From Thomasclavelia sp047249845 (GTDB taxonomy: Bacteria; Bacillota_I; Bacilli_A; Erysipelotrichales; Coprobacillaceae): a DNA stretch of 64,000 bases. The translations under genes were made by a program, and so were the position numbers. Below the pieces are notes generated by a model that saw only the letters and a program-made list of their open reading frames with translations, searched no databases and was not told the origin of the DNA. The stretch's first letter is position 1; every line of letters begins with the position of its first letter. The stretch lies in assembly GCF_047249845.1 (NCBI RefSeq), contig NZ_JBKTWO010000005.1, forward strand, positions 30,908 through 94,907, read 5' to 3'. Below, piece after piece: positions 53,553-63,792 of the stretch.

Positions 53553-54669
53553 ATTGTTTCCTCCTTGTAATGAATAATGATCCTAATATTAGAAGAACAC
53601 CAATAACAAATAAACAGATCATATTAGTAGTATAACGATTCAAATTATCATAATAATATAAAGCATAAAGTCCATCAGTAATCAAATTTACTGGGTTGAT
53701 ATAAGTTAAAACTGGTAAATTTGTTTGCATCCAATATTTAATATCAATAATCATCATTCCTGAAAAGAATGATAAAACAAGTGAAAAACTTGATAAAAAT
53801 GAAATCTTTGTATCCTCTTTTTTAAATTTAAGAACATTTCCAGCAAAATTACCTAATCCAACTCCTGTAAAACACCCAATTGCAATCAAGAGAATAATAT
53901 ATCCTATCTGCTCGCCAAAGCCAACTCCTAATCCAAAGACTAAATAAGCCATTAGAATCATCATTATAGCAAATTGAATAATAAAAGCTGATAAGATACC
54001 CGATAACACAGTTATTAATTTTGAAATTGGAGAAATTCCAATTCTAGTTCCTTGTCGAGAAAGGTTCGCTTCAATCTGACTAGTTGTTCTTAAACCACAA
54101 AAACTAGCATTTAAACAGTTCATCCCAATCAATGTATAAAAATATACAACCGTTAAATCTGTATTTCCACCAATATTTTTGGTTTCAAAATTATTTTTAG
54201 ATAAATTAACAGCATCTAATATATTTGTTTGTAAAGCCACTGGATTGATTGTCGCAATATTTTCAACCGTACTCATTGTACTGTTATATTCATTAGCAAT
54301 ACTTTCAAGAATTGTTTCATCTATTCCTGTATTATTTACAACTAATTTAATATCCTCATTAACAACATAATAACCCTTAATTTTTTCATCTTTTAATAAT
54401 TGTTTAGCTTTATCTAAACTTGTGATCTGTAAGTTAATCAACTTCTCATCACTTTTTTCTAATCCTTTTAAAGTTTCCTTAAAATGAACATTCTCTTGTT
54501 CTTCAACCAAAGCAACATTAACAGTCTCAAATTCTTCACTAGCAGTTAAATTTGAAAAAGCTAAATTAAAGAAAGTAGCTAGTGCAAGTGGAAATACTAA
54601 CGTCCAAAATATTACCATCTTATTTCTAATTAACGATTTAAATTGATATTTAAAGAAATGAAGAAACAT
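53539..54669 (-). CDS. ABC-2 type transporter permease (first)
   Basis: 376 residues. Same topology as the next gene: N-terminal helix with FWTLVFPLALATFFNLAF, an extracytoplasmic domain, then helices from about 175. The short GISPISKLITVLSGILSAF and GMMIIDIKYWMQTNLP segments are common in ABC-2 permeases. It overlaps the ATPase gene by 1 nt. The two permeases likely form a heterodimer. Confidence 0.9.
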   Translation of the reverse strand: MFLHFFKYQFKSLIRNKMVIFWTLVFPLALATFFNLAFSNLTASEEFETVNVALVEEQENVHFKETLKGLEKSDEKLINLQITSLDKAKQLLKDEKIKGYYVVNEDIKLVVNNTGIDETILESIANEYNSTMSTVENIATINPVALQTNILDAVNLSKNNFETKNIGGNTDLTVVYFYTLIGMNCLNASFCGLRTTSQIEANLSRQGTRIGISPISKLITVLSGILSAFIIQFAIMMILMAYLVFGLGVGFGEQIGYIILLIAIGCFTGVGLGNFAGNVLKFKKEDTKISFLSSFSLVLSFFSGMMIIDIKYWMQTNLPVLTYINPVNLITDGLYALYYYDNLNRYTTNMICLFVIGVLLILGSLFITRRKQYDSI

Positions 54670-55607
54670 TAATCTCTTAACTCTTTTCCTGTTAATTCTA
54701 AGAATACATCATTTAATGTTGGACGTTCACTAAATAAACTTGTATAACTAACATCATTTTCTCGGACATAATCAATTAACTTACTTAAATTATCTTCTTT
54801 AGTATTATAAGAAATATGAACTGTATTATTTTCAATCTCAATATTAATTATTCGATCACTATTTTTAAGACGCTCAATAAAAGATTGATTCAAAGATTTT
54901 AATTCAATTGTGATTTTTTCACCTAAACTAATCATATTTTTTAATTCATCTTTAGTTCCTGAAGCAATCACTTTTCCCTTATCCATAACAACAATTCGAT
55001 TACATAATTGCTCAACCTCTTCCATATAATGAGTAGTATAAACAATTGTTGCTCCTAATTCAGTTAAACGTTTTATTCCTTCTAAAATATTATTTCTACT
55101 TTGAGGATCTACTGCTACAGTAGGTTCATCTAAAAAAATTAATTTAGGCTTATGAGCAATTCCACACGCAATATTTAATCTCCTTAATAATCCTCCACTT
55201 AATTCTTTTGGTTTAAACTTAGTAAATTCATTTAAACTTACTAAGTTTATTGCATCTTGTACATATTCATCTCTAATTTTTTTATCTTTAATATAAAGTC
55301 CACAAAAATAATCAATATTTTCAATTACACTTAATTCTTCAAATACTGCTACATCTTGAAAAACCACTCCTATTTTACCTTTTATATCATAAGCAGTTGG
55401 ACTCATCTCTTTATTAAAAATCTTTATAGATCCAGAATCATATTTCAACAATGATAACACCGTATTAATAGTTGTTGATTTACCACTACCATTAGGTCCT
55501 AATAATCCTAAAATTTCCCCCTCATAAACATCTAGACTAAAATCGTCTAATGCAATTAAATCACCATAGCATTTAGTTAGATTTTTTATCTCAATAACTT
55601 TATTCAT
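54669..55607 (-). CDS. ABC transporter ATP-binding protein
   Basis: 312 residues. Walker A LLGPNGSGKSTTIN, Q-loop VVFQDVAVFEELSV, signature KELSGGLLRRLNIA (GLLRR in place of GQ/MRR), Walker B LIFLDEPTVAVDPQ and H-loop VYTTHYMEEVEQL. A C-terminal DrrA/CcmA-type extension (about 225-312) follows. It powers the two ABC-2 permeases downstream. The Gly-Gly-Leu in the signature is a mild deviation. Confidence 0.95.
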   Translation of the reverse strand: MNKVIEIKNLTKCYGDLIALDDFSLDVYEGEILGLLGPNGSGKSTTINTVLSLLKYDSGSIKIFNKEMSPTAYDIKGKIGVVFQDVAVFEELSVIENIDYFCGLYIKDKKIRDEYVQDAINLVSLNEFTKFKPKELSGGLLRRLNIACGIAHKPKLIFLDEPTVAVDPQSRNNILEGIKRLTELGATIVYTTHYMEEVEQLCNRIVVMDKGKVIASGTKDELKNMISLGEKITIELKSLNQSFIERLKNSDRIINIEIENNTVHISYNTKEDNLSKLIDYVRENDVSYTSLFSERPTLNDVFLELTGKELRD

Positions 55608-55698
55608 TTTTTTTCCTCCTTTTACATCACCACTATATATAAAATTTAAATTTTAAACTACCAATTTTAGATTACATTATCTTTATTTTATGCAACTA

Positions 55699-56118
55699 TT
55701 AGTTGCAGCGCCGGTTTCTTTTCAAACATTCATTAATTTTTTTAGCATCTTCATTATTTTTTATAAAGACAATTCCTTTTACACTAAAATACACTATTAT
55801 CGACATAACTAAAACACCAATAAAATTATCTAACTGAATAAAACTGTTAGTATACCCACAAAGGTAGTTAGAAGCACATACAACTAAAATAATTTCTACC
55901 ACTGACAATAAATTAGTCAACCACTCATGTAATTCTAAATAATGAGTAACATTAATTAATAAGTTAACAATTATACAAATAATAAAAATCATTACAATTA
56001 AATCATTGGTCATACTTTCATGATTCAAATAAAATAATAATGTTTGCAATAAAATTACAAAAGTATATGAAACACATGTAGTAAGCATATAAAATTTAAA
56101 CATTTTAATTTTTGTCAT
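55699..56118 (-). CDS. DUF3021 membrane protein
   Basis: 139 residues, four transmembrane helices (about 10-30, 40-58, 68-86, 96-116) with a Lys/Arg-rich end, as in DUF3021 proteins. These genes always sit next to a LytTR regulator and appear to restrain it in the membrane. It starts 8 nt after the LytTR stop codon. Confidence 0.82.
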   Translation of the reverse strand: MTKIKMFKFYMLTTCVSYTFVILLQTLLFYLNHESMTNDLIVMIFIICIIVNLLINVTHYLELHEWLTNLLSVVEIILVVCASNYLCGYTNSFIQLDNFIGVLVMSIIVYFSVKGIVFIKNNEDAKKINECLKRNRRCN

Positions 56119-56126
56119 CCTATCAC

Positions 56127-56561
56127 CTACATTCCAAATTTTTCTTTAAAACTACTTACATAATGACGAGTTATAATTAATCGTTCTTTATTAATTAATA
56201 ATGCTTCATATCGACCATTCAATAAAGCTCTAATATTATCCAATTTATTTAAGTTAAGAATTATTGATTTACTTATTCTAACAAATAAACGTTCATCTAA
56301 TTGTTTTTCTAATTCATATAATCTTAAATTAGTTTCATAAACATTATCTTTACAATAAATAAAAGCTCGATCTTCATTAACTTCAAAATAATAAATATCA
56401 TCTATTTTAATTTGATAGCTACGATTATCTAATTTTCCAATAATAAATTTTTTATCTTCAAATAATGAAATAATTCTCCTAACTTCATCATTTATTTTAT
56501 TACAACGAATTACAATCTCTAACTCATTATCCTCCTCACATTCAATGATTACTTTCACCAA
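56127..56561 (-). CDS. LytTR DNA-binding transcriptional regulator
   Basis: 144 residues. No receiver domain. C-terminal LytTR domain (about 45-142) with IYYFEVNEDRAFIYCKDNV, LEKQLDERLFVRISKSIILN and IITRHYVSSFKEKFG. With the DUF3021 protein it forms a LytTR regulatory system that probably senses an envelope signal and controls the ABC exporter encoded downstream in the same unit. Confidence 0.92.
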   Translation of the reverse strand: MVKVIIECEEDNELEIVIRCNKINDEVRRIISLFEDKKFIIGKLDNRSYQIKIDDIYYFEVNEDRAFIYCKDNVYETNLRLYELEKQLDERLFVRISKSIILNLNKLDNIRALLNGRYEALLINKERLIITRHYVSSFKEKFGM

Positions 56562-56731
56562 ATCCCTCCTTTATATCCACCTTATCATATTATAAATTAT
56601 TTACCTATTTATTTTTGCTAAGATGCATATATTTAAGTTAAAACGCAAAAGCAAACTAAAATATTCAAAAAAGCCAGCTCATAATATATATGTCTTATTA
56701 ATGCCACTTTATAAATATAATTAAATTTTAT

Positions 56732-56773
56732 AAAAAAAGACCATTTAATAAATTATGAAATAATTAAATGATC
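56732..56773 (-). terminator. Terminator of the Cof-type phosphatase gene
   Basis: 11-base arms (56739-56749 and 56763-56773) followed on the minus strand by T7, about 40 bp after the stop codon at 56813. Confidence 0.75.
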
Positions 56774-56812
56774 ATATATGTAATTGTATTATACTTTTTT
56801 AACTGAAAATAA

Positions 56813-57634
56813 TTATTTAATAAAATGCTTATTAAGCCAACAAGCTACACCATCTTCATCATTACTTTGAATTACTGCTGTTGCCTGTTGCTTTAACTGT
56901 TCAACAGCATTAGCCATAGCATAACATTGATCAGATATTTTAAACATTGGTAAATCATTAACTGCATCCCCAAATGATACGACCTCATCGCATTCTAATA
57001 ATTCTTTTAATTTTAATATTGCACTTGCTTTAGAAGCTGTTTTAGGCATTATTTCTAACCAATATTCCTCACGATAAATTTCTTGTTGGAAGGTAATGTT
57101 ATATTCAGGATAATACTTTAATGCTTCATATGCTAAGTAAAGATCTTCGTAATCTCCAATAACCGTAAAATAAAATACTTCTCCTTGATATAAGCTATTT
57201 TCATCTAATGTCAAATTAATTCGGTAATCGTCTTGACGATTACTTAAATAATGTTTTACACCAACATGTAGATCTTTATTAATTATCGTAACACGTTCTT
57301 TATCATTGACTAGAGCATATACCATTGGTTTCAATCCCTTTGATTCCATTATTTGTTTAACTACTTCAACTTGTAAATGATTAAATACACTTTTATGCAT
57401 AATTTTTCCACTTTGACCATTTACAATAAAAGTTCCATTATAAATAATAAGTGGTAAATTTTTTGTTAATCCCTCAGTAACAGGAGCAGCTGAAACTAGA
57501 GAACGAGCTGTTGCATATGTAAAGATCATTCCTTGTTCAACTAAATGATTAATTGTTTCAATACTATAATTACTAATTTTCCCTTGACTATTTAATAATG
57601 TACCATCTAAATCACTAATATATAATGTTTTCAT
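56813..57634 (-). CDS. Cof-type HAD-IIB sugar phosphatase-like hydrolase
   Basis: 273 residues. HAD motifs: I YISDLDGTLLNSQG, II FTYATARS, III a conserved Lys in KTASKASAIL, and IV VSFGDAVNDLPMFK. A large C2B cap lies in the middle. Family members dephosphorylate sugar phosphates, flavin precursors or other small metabolites; the substrate is unknown. It starts 16 nt after serS and shares its terminator. Confidence 0.92.
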   Translation of the reverse strand: MKTLYISDLDGTLLNSQGKISNYSIETINHLVEQGMIFTYATARSLVSAAPVTEGLTKNLPLIIYNGTFIVNGQSGKIMHKSVFNHLQVEVVKQIMESKGLKPMVYALVNDKERVTIINKDLHVGVKHYLSNRQDDYRINLTLDENSLYQGEVFYFTVIGDYEDLYLAYEALKYYPEYNITFQQEIYREEYWLEIMPKTASKASAILKLKELLECDEVVSFGDAVNDLPMFKISDQCYAMANAVEQLKQQATAVIQSNDEDGVACWLNKHFIK

Positions 57635-57650
57635 ATAGATAAAAAGATAA

Positions 57651-58931
57651 CTACTTAGTTATCTTTTCCTTTCCTCCCATATATGGTTGTAGTGCTTTAG
57701 GAATATTAACACTTCCATCTTCATTTAAATTATTTTCAAGGAAAGCAATTAACATTCTTGGTGGTGCTACAACTGTATTATTTAAAGTATGTGCAAAATA
57801 TTTTCCATTTTCACCATTAATACGAATATTTAATCTTCTTGCTTGAGCATCCGTTAAGTTAGAACATGAACCAACTTCAAAATATTTCTTTTGTCTTGGT
57901 GACCACGCTTCAACATCAATGCTCTTAGATTTTAAATCGGCTAAATCACCAGAACAACATTCTAATGTTCTAACAGGAACATCTAAAGATCTAAATAAAT
58001 CAACTGTATTATTCCATAATTTTTCAAACCACATTTTACTTTCTTCTGGCTTACATACTACGATCATTTCTTGTTTTTCAAACTGGTGAATTCGATATAC
58101 TCCACGTTCTTCAATTCCATGAGCGCCCTTTTCTTTTCTAAAACATGGTGAATATGAAGTATAAGTGTATGGTAATTTATCTTCTTCTAAAATATTATCA
58201 ATAAATTTACCAATCATTGAATGTTCAGACGTACCAATTAAATATAAGTCCTCTCCTTCAATTTTATACATCATACTATCCATTTCTTCAAAACTCATTA
58301 CCCCAGTAACAACATTACTGCGAATCATGTATGGTGGAATAACATAAGTAAATCCACGATCAATCATAAAATCACGAGCATATGAAAGAATTGCTGAATG
58401 TAAACGAGCAATATCACCCATTAAATAATAGAAACCTTGACCTGCTACTCGACCCGCTGCATCCATATCAATACCATCAAATTGTTCCATAATTTCAGTA
58501 TGATAAGGAATTGGATAATCAGGAACTACTGGATCTCCATATTTAGTAATTTCGACATTCTCACTATCATCTTTTCCAAGTGGTACTGAATCATCGATAA
58601 AATTTGGAATTTTCATCATAATAGCTTTTAATTCACTACCATATTGTTCTTCTAACTCCTCTAATTTTTTTAATTCATCAGCCATTTCACTTACTTGTTT
58701 CTTATTATTTTCAGCAGCTTCTTTATTACCTTCACGCATAAATTGACCAATTTCTTTTGATAACTTATTACGTTTACTTCTTAATTCACTAGCTTTAGTT
58801 AAAACTTCTCGATAATCTTTATCTAATTTGTAAGCTTCATCTACTAATCCAATCTTGTTATCTTGAAATTTCTTTTTCATATTTTCTTTAACTAAGGTTG
58901 GATTCTCTCTTAATATCGCAATATCAATCAT
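57651..58931 (-). CDS. serS: Seryl-tRNA synthetase
   Basis: 426 residues, full length. N-terminal long coiled-coil arm (about 30-105) that binds the tRNA-Ser variable arm. Class II core with motif 2 SPCFRKEKGAHGIEERGVYR, TLECCSGDLADLKSKSIDVE and motif 3 NNTVVAPPRMLIAFLENN. It charges tRNA-Ser. ATG after GGGAG. There is no T-box in the short upstream gap (83 bp). Confidence 0.97.
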   Translation of the reverse strand: MIDIAILRENPTLVKENMKKKFQDNKIGLVDEAYKLDKDYREVLTKASELRSKRNKLSKEIGQFMREGNKEAAENNKKQVSEMADELKKLEELEEQYGSELKAIMMKIPNFIDDSVPLGKDDSENVEITKYGDPVVPDYPIPYHTEIMEQFDGIDMDAAGRVAGQGFYYLMGDIARLHSAILSYARDFMIDRGFTYVIPPYMIRSNVVTGVMSFEEMDSMMYKIEGEDLYLIGTSEHSMIGKFIDNILEEDKLPYTYTSYSPCFRKEKGAHGIEERGVYRIHQFEKQEMIVVCKPEESKMWFEKLWNNTVDLFRSLDVPVRTLECCSGDLADLKSKSIDVEAWSPRQKKYFEVGSCSNLTDAQARRLNIRINGENGKYFAHTLNNTVVAPPRMLIAFLENNLNEDGSVNIPKALQPYMGGKEKITK

Positions 58932-59014
58932 TTTAATTCTCCCTTGCTTATATATTCTTTAAAATTATACAATAATTATTTGCCTTATTCAATTATTATC
59001 ATGATGTTTCTCTT

Positions 59015-61256
59015 TTAATCATTAGCTTTTAAACTAGAAACCATATCTATATGTTTAATTCGCATTGAAATAACTTTACTTATTACCCAGGAAATAATCA
59101 ATGTTCCTAAAATTGCATATATATATGAAAATGTAGAAATAAAAATAATTACATCCATTGAATCTTGAACTGTAGCAATCATATATTCTATTAATAAATA
59201 ACCAACAGGAAGTCCTAAAATTATACCAATAATACTTAACCATAAATTTTGTTGAACTAAAATCTTTTGAATTTGTCTATCTTTGAATCCAAGTACTTTT
59301 AATGTAGAAAATTCATAATAACGTTCTAAATATGATAATACACCTAAATTATATAAAATAACCCCACCTAAAATAATTGCTCCTAAAACTAGAATAACAA
59401 TAATCAAAATCATCGCTTCCAGCAAGGTATCAAAACTATCTAATAAATCTTGTTGATATTGAATAGAAGATACATCCGGTAAATTATTTAACTGATCTAG
59501 ATGTTTAGTTCCAATAATTGCTGAAGGTATATACTGATGTCCTGTTTTAAGATATTCATCCTTCATAATCGTGATTCCCTGTATGTTTGGTGTTCGAATA
59601 ATTAAAGATACTTTAGACTGATAATATTTTTGATCAAGACTCCCTTTCCAGCTAACTATATCACCAACTTCTAAATCTAATTTATCAGCGGTCTTTTTTG
59701 ATAATGCAATTCCTTGTTTTAAGGATTTAAAATTGTTTAAATTCTTTGCTAATTTAATATAATCATTATTTTCTAAAACTGTTAATCCAACATCTAAATT
59801 TTGATCAAAATTTTTTATTTTAGCACTACCTTCAAATAACGATTGACCAGACGTTTTTTGAATAATCATATTAACAGATTCATCACTAATATTAGTATCT
59901 AAATTTATTTTATATTTATAGTTTTGCAGTTTTGTATAACTCCAATCAGTTAAATTAGTCATAGTATCATAAAGTCCAAAGGCACTAAATAATAATGCTG
60001 TACAACCTAAGATACCAAAAATTGTCATCATACTTCGTAACTTATTTCGGATAATATCACGTATATTCCATTGAAATCTAAATGGCAATTTTGCTGTCCA
60101 TGATAATGGGTGAGTTGTCCTATTTGTTAAAGAGTTACTATAAAGGATAGTTGCACCGCTCATTTTTAAATATTTAATGCAAACTAGAAAGCTAATTATC
60201 ATACAAACTAAAGTACAGCCAATTGGTAATAAAAATCCATACTCTAGCGATTTACTTGTAAGATTATCTAAAACATACATTTCCTTAAACATCGGATAAA
60301 TCAGGGCAGGCATTGTAACCATACCTAACCAATAACCTAAAATAGAACCAACAAAACAAATTAAAGTAGAATGTGATAAATAATGAAATAATAATTTTTT
60401 TGAATTAAAACCTAATGCTTTTAAAATCCCTAACTGCATTCTTTGGCTTTGTAAAACTCGATGCATGGTTGTAATCGTAATCAATATAGCAATAAACAAA
60501 AATGCCAATGAAAAAACTAAACCAATTGAACGATGCTGAGCAATTTCTCCATTTAACATACTTATACTAGGATGGTCTTTTTGTAAAATTAGTTGATATT
60601 CATCACCATTAAAAATTTGATTTATTATTTTATTAATATTCTCTTTTGAAGAAATTGCTAATTGATTTGGTTGATATAATGTAATTGGAAAATTATTAGT
60701 ATTAAGATATGCAAAACCATATTTTTGACGATTAGGAGTCAATTGTTCTTCTTTAGCTAGATAAATATTTTCTGGTGATGATACTAAACCAATAATTTTT
60801 TTAGTTATTTCGAAACCTTGATATTTTATTGTTATTTGATCATTTAAATGATAATTATTTTTTTTTGCATATATAATATCTAACCAAATCCCATCCTCTT
60901 GATTATTAAAGGGCTTCCCTTGAATATTACTTAGAGTTGAAATACTATCACTATCTGTAATATATATCTAAACTGCATTTACTATCAGCTTTATCCGTTA
61001 CAGGCAAGACCATTCTTTGATTATATTTAACTTCTTTTTTTAATATACTAAGTTTTTTATTATCAAATTGCTTTTGATATAACCATGCATCAGCTAAATT
61101 GTTATTCTTAATAAAACTATTAAGAGCCACTTCTAATCCATGATACTCACTTGATATTCCTGAGAAAATAAAAACTCCTAAAAACATCATAATAAAAATA
61201 GCTCCAAATTGAACCTTGTTTTTCCACAGATCTCGCAGCATTTTTTTAAATAACAT
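59015..61256 (-). pseudogene. FtsX/MacB-type ABC permease, interrupted by a frameshift
   Basis: Two open pieces of one permease. The N-terminal piece (60951-61256, 101 residues) starts MLFKKMLRDLWKNKVQFG, with a first helix, and ends in DIYYR-stop. The second frame opens right there (ITDSDSISTLSNIQGK) and continues to 59015 with eight or so helices and two FtsX domains (about 70-190 and 455-575 of the second part). The two frames differ by a loss of 2 bases or gain of 1, and the join lies in an AT-dinucleotide run near 60960-60968. Rejoined it would be about 745 residues, a normal length. It works with the ATPase just upstream. Confidence 0.8.
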
Positions 61257-61952
61257 TTACCATTCTACCTCCATTACATCAAGTGGATGTTCATTTATAG
61301 TAATAGAATTAATTTGTCCATTCTTTACTCGAATAACTTTATCACCAATTGCCTGTAAGTTAGCATTATGAGTAACGATAATCGTTGTCTTATGATATTC
61401 TTTACACATATCATAAAGTAGTTTTAACACTTTAGCCCCTGTATCACTATCTAATGCTCCAGTCGGTTCGTCACATAATAAAATATTAGGATTTTTAGTT
61501 ACTGCTCGAGCTATTGAAACTCGCTGTTGTTCACCACCAGATAATTGATGAGGAAACTTCTTTTTGTGCTCTAATAATCCTACTTTATCCAAAATATCAT
61601 CAACAGGCATTATATCCTTTTTTAATTCTTTCATCAATGCAACATTTTCATAAACAGTTAATGTTGGAATTAAATTATAAAACTGAAAAATAAATCCAAC
61701 TTGTTTAGCTCGAAAATTAGATAACTCATTTTCATTTTTATTAGAGATTATGATATTATCAATAATAATTTTTCCTTCATCTAGACGATCTATTCCACCT
61801 AAAATATTTAATAATGTACTTTTTCCAGCACCACTAGGTCCTAAAATCACAACAAATTCACCACTGTTTATAGTAAATGATACTTTATTTAAAGCATAAA
61901 TTTTCTTATTTCCGTTTTGATAAATCTTTGATACATTTTCAAATTCGATCAT
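61257..61952 (-). CDS. ABC transporter ATP-binding protein (MacB/LolD type)
   Basis: 231 residues from the ATG at 61952, after AAAGGAG. Walker A ILGPSGAGKSTLLN, Q-loop VGFIFQFYNLIPTL, signature HQLSGGEQQRVSIA, Walker B LLCDEPTGALDSDTG and H-loop IIVTHNANL. This class drives FtsX-type permeases. It overlaps the broken permease by 1 nt. It follows the TetR gene. Confidence 0.95.
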   Translation of the reverse strand: MIEFENVSKIYQNGNKKIYALNKVSFTINSGEFVVILGPSGAGKSTLLNILGGIDRLDEGKIIIDNIIISNKNENELSNFRAKQVGFIFQFYNLIPTLTVYENVALMKELKKDIMPVDDILDKVGLLEHKKKFPHQLSGGEQQRVSIARAVTKNPNILLCDEPTGALDSDTGAKVLKLLYDMCKEYHKTTIIVTHNANLQAIGDKVIRVKNGQINSITINEHPLDVMEVEW

Positions 61953-62018
61953 AAAGTTTCTCCTTTTAAGTATAATAAAAACATGTATTAAGAAACAATG
62001 AACTATCACTGCAAGTTT

Positions 62019-62609
62019 TTATTTTTGTTCGTTTACGACAATGCCTGTACATAGCATTTTAAAAACTTTTAAAAATTCCTCTTTTTGCATTTCAAGATCT
62101 TGATGCTTATCTAATACATGTCTAATACAATCAATAAACATATTAGTAATAATATCAATATATGGTGAATCAAAATCATCAATATTAAGATGCCAAGCCA
62201 TATGCTGTTTAAATTTAATCAAAAACCAATCTCTTTTCTCTTTATATCTAGTAGATTTCAAATCAAAAAGAATAATTATTCTTTCATCCATAAAATACCT
62301 AAAGTCGCTTTCATCAAAAAAATTACCAAACTGTTTTAATGCTTCATCTACTTCTTCTAATGAATGAACTTTAATTTCTTCATTTAAATGAACTTCAACT
62401 AATTTATTTAACGATTTAATTGATGGGCTTAAAACCACACCTAATAACTCTTCTTTATTAGTGAAATAATTATAAAGGTTTCCTAGAGTAGTGTGTGCCT
62501 TATCAGCAATTTGCCGCATTGAAGCACCCTCATAACCCTTATTTAAAAATTCATTTTTAGCTGCTTCAATAATATCATTTTTTAACTCTTCTTTTTTTAC
62601 CTGCATCAT
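62019..62609 (-). CDS. TetR-family transcriptional regulator
   Basis: 196 residues. N-terminal helix-turn-helix (about 8-56): IIEAAKNEFLNKGYEGASM, RQIADKAHTTLGNLYNYFTN. The C-terminal ligand/dimer domain has no recognisable family signature. It probably represses the ABC-FtsX operon that follows 66 bp downstream on the same strand. GGAGGTGAG lies before the ATG pair. Confidence 0.92.
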   Translation of the reverse strand: MMQVKKEELKNDIIEAAKNEFLNKGYEGASMRQIADKAHTTLGNLYNYFTNKEELLGVVLSPSIKSLNKLVEVHLNEEIKVHSLEEVDEALKQFGNFFDESDFRYFMDERIIILFDLKSTRYKEKRDWFLIKFKQHMAWHLNIDDFDSPYIDIITNMFIDCIRHVLDKHQDLEMQKEEFLKVFKMLCTGIVVNEQK

Positions 62610-62889
62610 CTCACCTCCATAAATTCATCATACGCGATATATTCATTAAACACAATGCATTTAAATAATTAAAAATCATTAATTAACTATCGTTCATTAT
62701 TAAAAATATTTTTATTTTAACTTTTTAAAAAACTATTTTTTTATATATAAATTTTTAAATTAATCTAATTAAAAAAATAACCTTAAAGTTATTATCAATC
62801 ATCATAAAAGACAATTAACAAAGTAACCTTTCTGGTTATTTTAATTTTATAACTAACAATTCAACTTAATAATACTAAGTACTAATATA

Positions 62890-63531
62890 CTAATCTTTAA
62901 GATACTTCTTAATTTCTTGCATTTTATAGATTTTTGCATATGCCTTACTTTGGTCAACTCCATATCGATCATCCACATAAGCAAGTACTCTCATACCTGC
63001 AGCATTACCTGCTGCAATACCATACTTGCTATCCTCAATAGCAATACACTCTTCCGGTTTCACTTGTAATTTTTCTGCAGCTGTTAAATATATTTCTGGA
63101 TTAGGCTTACTTTCACTAAACATCTCTCCACTTAACAATTGATCAAAACACCCAACAAGATTACATACATTTTCCATTGTCTTAATTTGATGCATAGTAG
63201 AGCTAGAAGCAACTGCTGTCTTATATCCATGCTCCTTTAGCCAAATCAGTATTTCCTTAACCCCAGGATTTAACACACTATCATAATCATAAGAATGTAT
63301 CTTGCAATAAGCATCAAATTTTTCTTTAAACTTCTCAATTGGCCAATCTAATTTCATGACACGCATACTTTCCTTATATGTATATGTATAAGAACTACCT
63401 ACTAGTGAATGCATAAAATCATCACCTACTTCTGTTCCATAGCTCTTATAGAATCCTTTCAGTTGATCTAAATTTTTCGGTTCACTATCCACTAGTACCC
63501 CATCCATATCAAATATTACGGCCTTGAACAT
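62890..63531 (-). CDS. HAD-IA hydrolase, beta-phosphoglucomutase-like
   Basis: 213 residues. HAD motif I FDMDGVLVDSEP, motif II TAVASSSTMHQ, motif III KPNPEIYLTAAE and motif IV IAIEDSKYGIAAGNAAGM, with a helical C1 cap at about 18-85. It may act as a beta-phosphoglucomutase or small sugar phosphatase; the cap and motif pattern favour the former subgroup. Single gene. Confidence 0.9.
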   Translation of the reverse strand: MFKAVIFDMDGVLVDSEPKNLDQLKGFYKSYGTEVGDDFMHSLVGSSYTYTYKESMRVMKLDWPIEKFKEKFDAYCKIHSYDYDSVLNPGVKEILIWLKEHGYKTAVASSSTMHQIKTMENVCNLVGCFDQLLSGEMFSESKPNPEIYLTAAEKLQVKPEECIAIEDSKYGIAAGNAAGMRVLAYVDDRYGVDQSKAYAKIYKMQEIKKYLKD

Positions 63532-63724
63532 ATCATTATATCTCCTTTTTCTTTGGTTATTAAAAAATATAGAAACTGCTCTTTTCTCTTTATACCATTG
63601 CTATACGTAATTAAGTAGCAAAATCAGAATATCATTATTTTTTTACATACGCAATACTTTTAAAAGAAGATTCAATTATTCTACTTACAACAATTAAATT
63701 TTTAGATTATCTTTAAACACCAAT

Positions 63725-63770
63725 AGACTGTAATAAGTAGTTTATATTTAACAACTACCTATTACAGTCT
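63725..63770 (-). terminator. Terminator of the partial surface-protein gene
   Basis: 18-base arms (63725-63742 and 63753-63770) with two non-Watson-Crick positions at most, 23 bp after the stop codon at 63793. The T run is weak. Confidence 0.6.
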
Positions 63771-63792
63771 CGTTATATTATTTTAAAATATA

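Noticed and set aside
58932..59014. T-box leader for serS
   Set aside because: The gap is only 83 bp and lacks the T-box consensus that is plain before metG.
62640..62889. Small inverted repeats (AATAAC/GTTATT and AAGTAACC/GGTTATTT) as operators
   Set aside because: Short, AT-rich and not clearly placed on a promoter; they may be parts of a weak terminator of the HAD gene.
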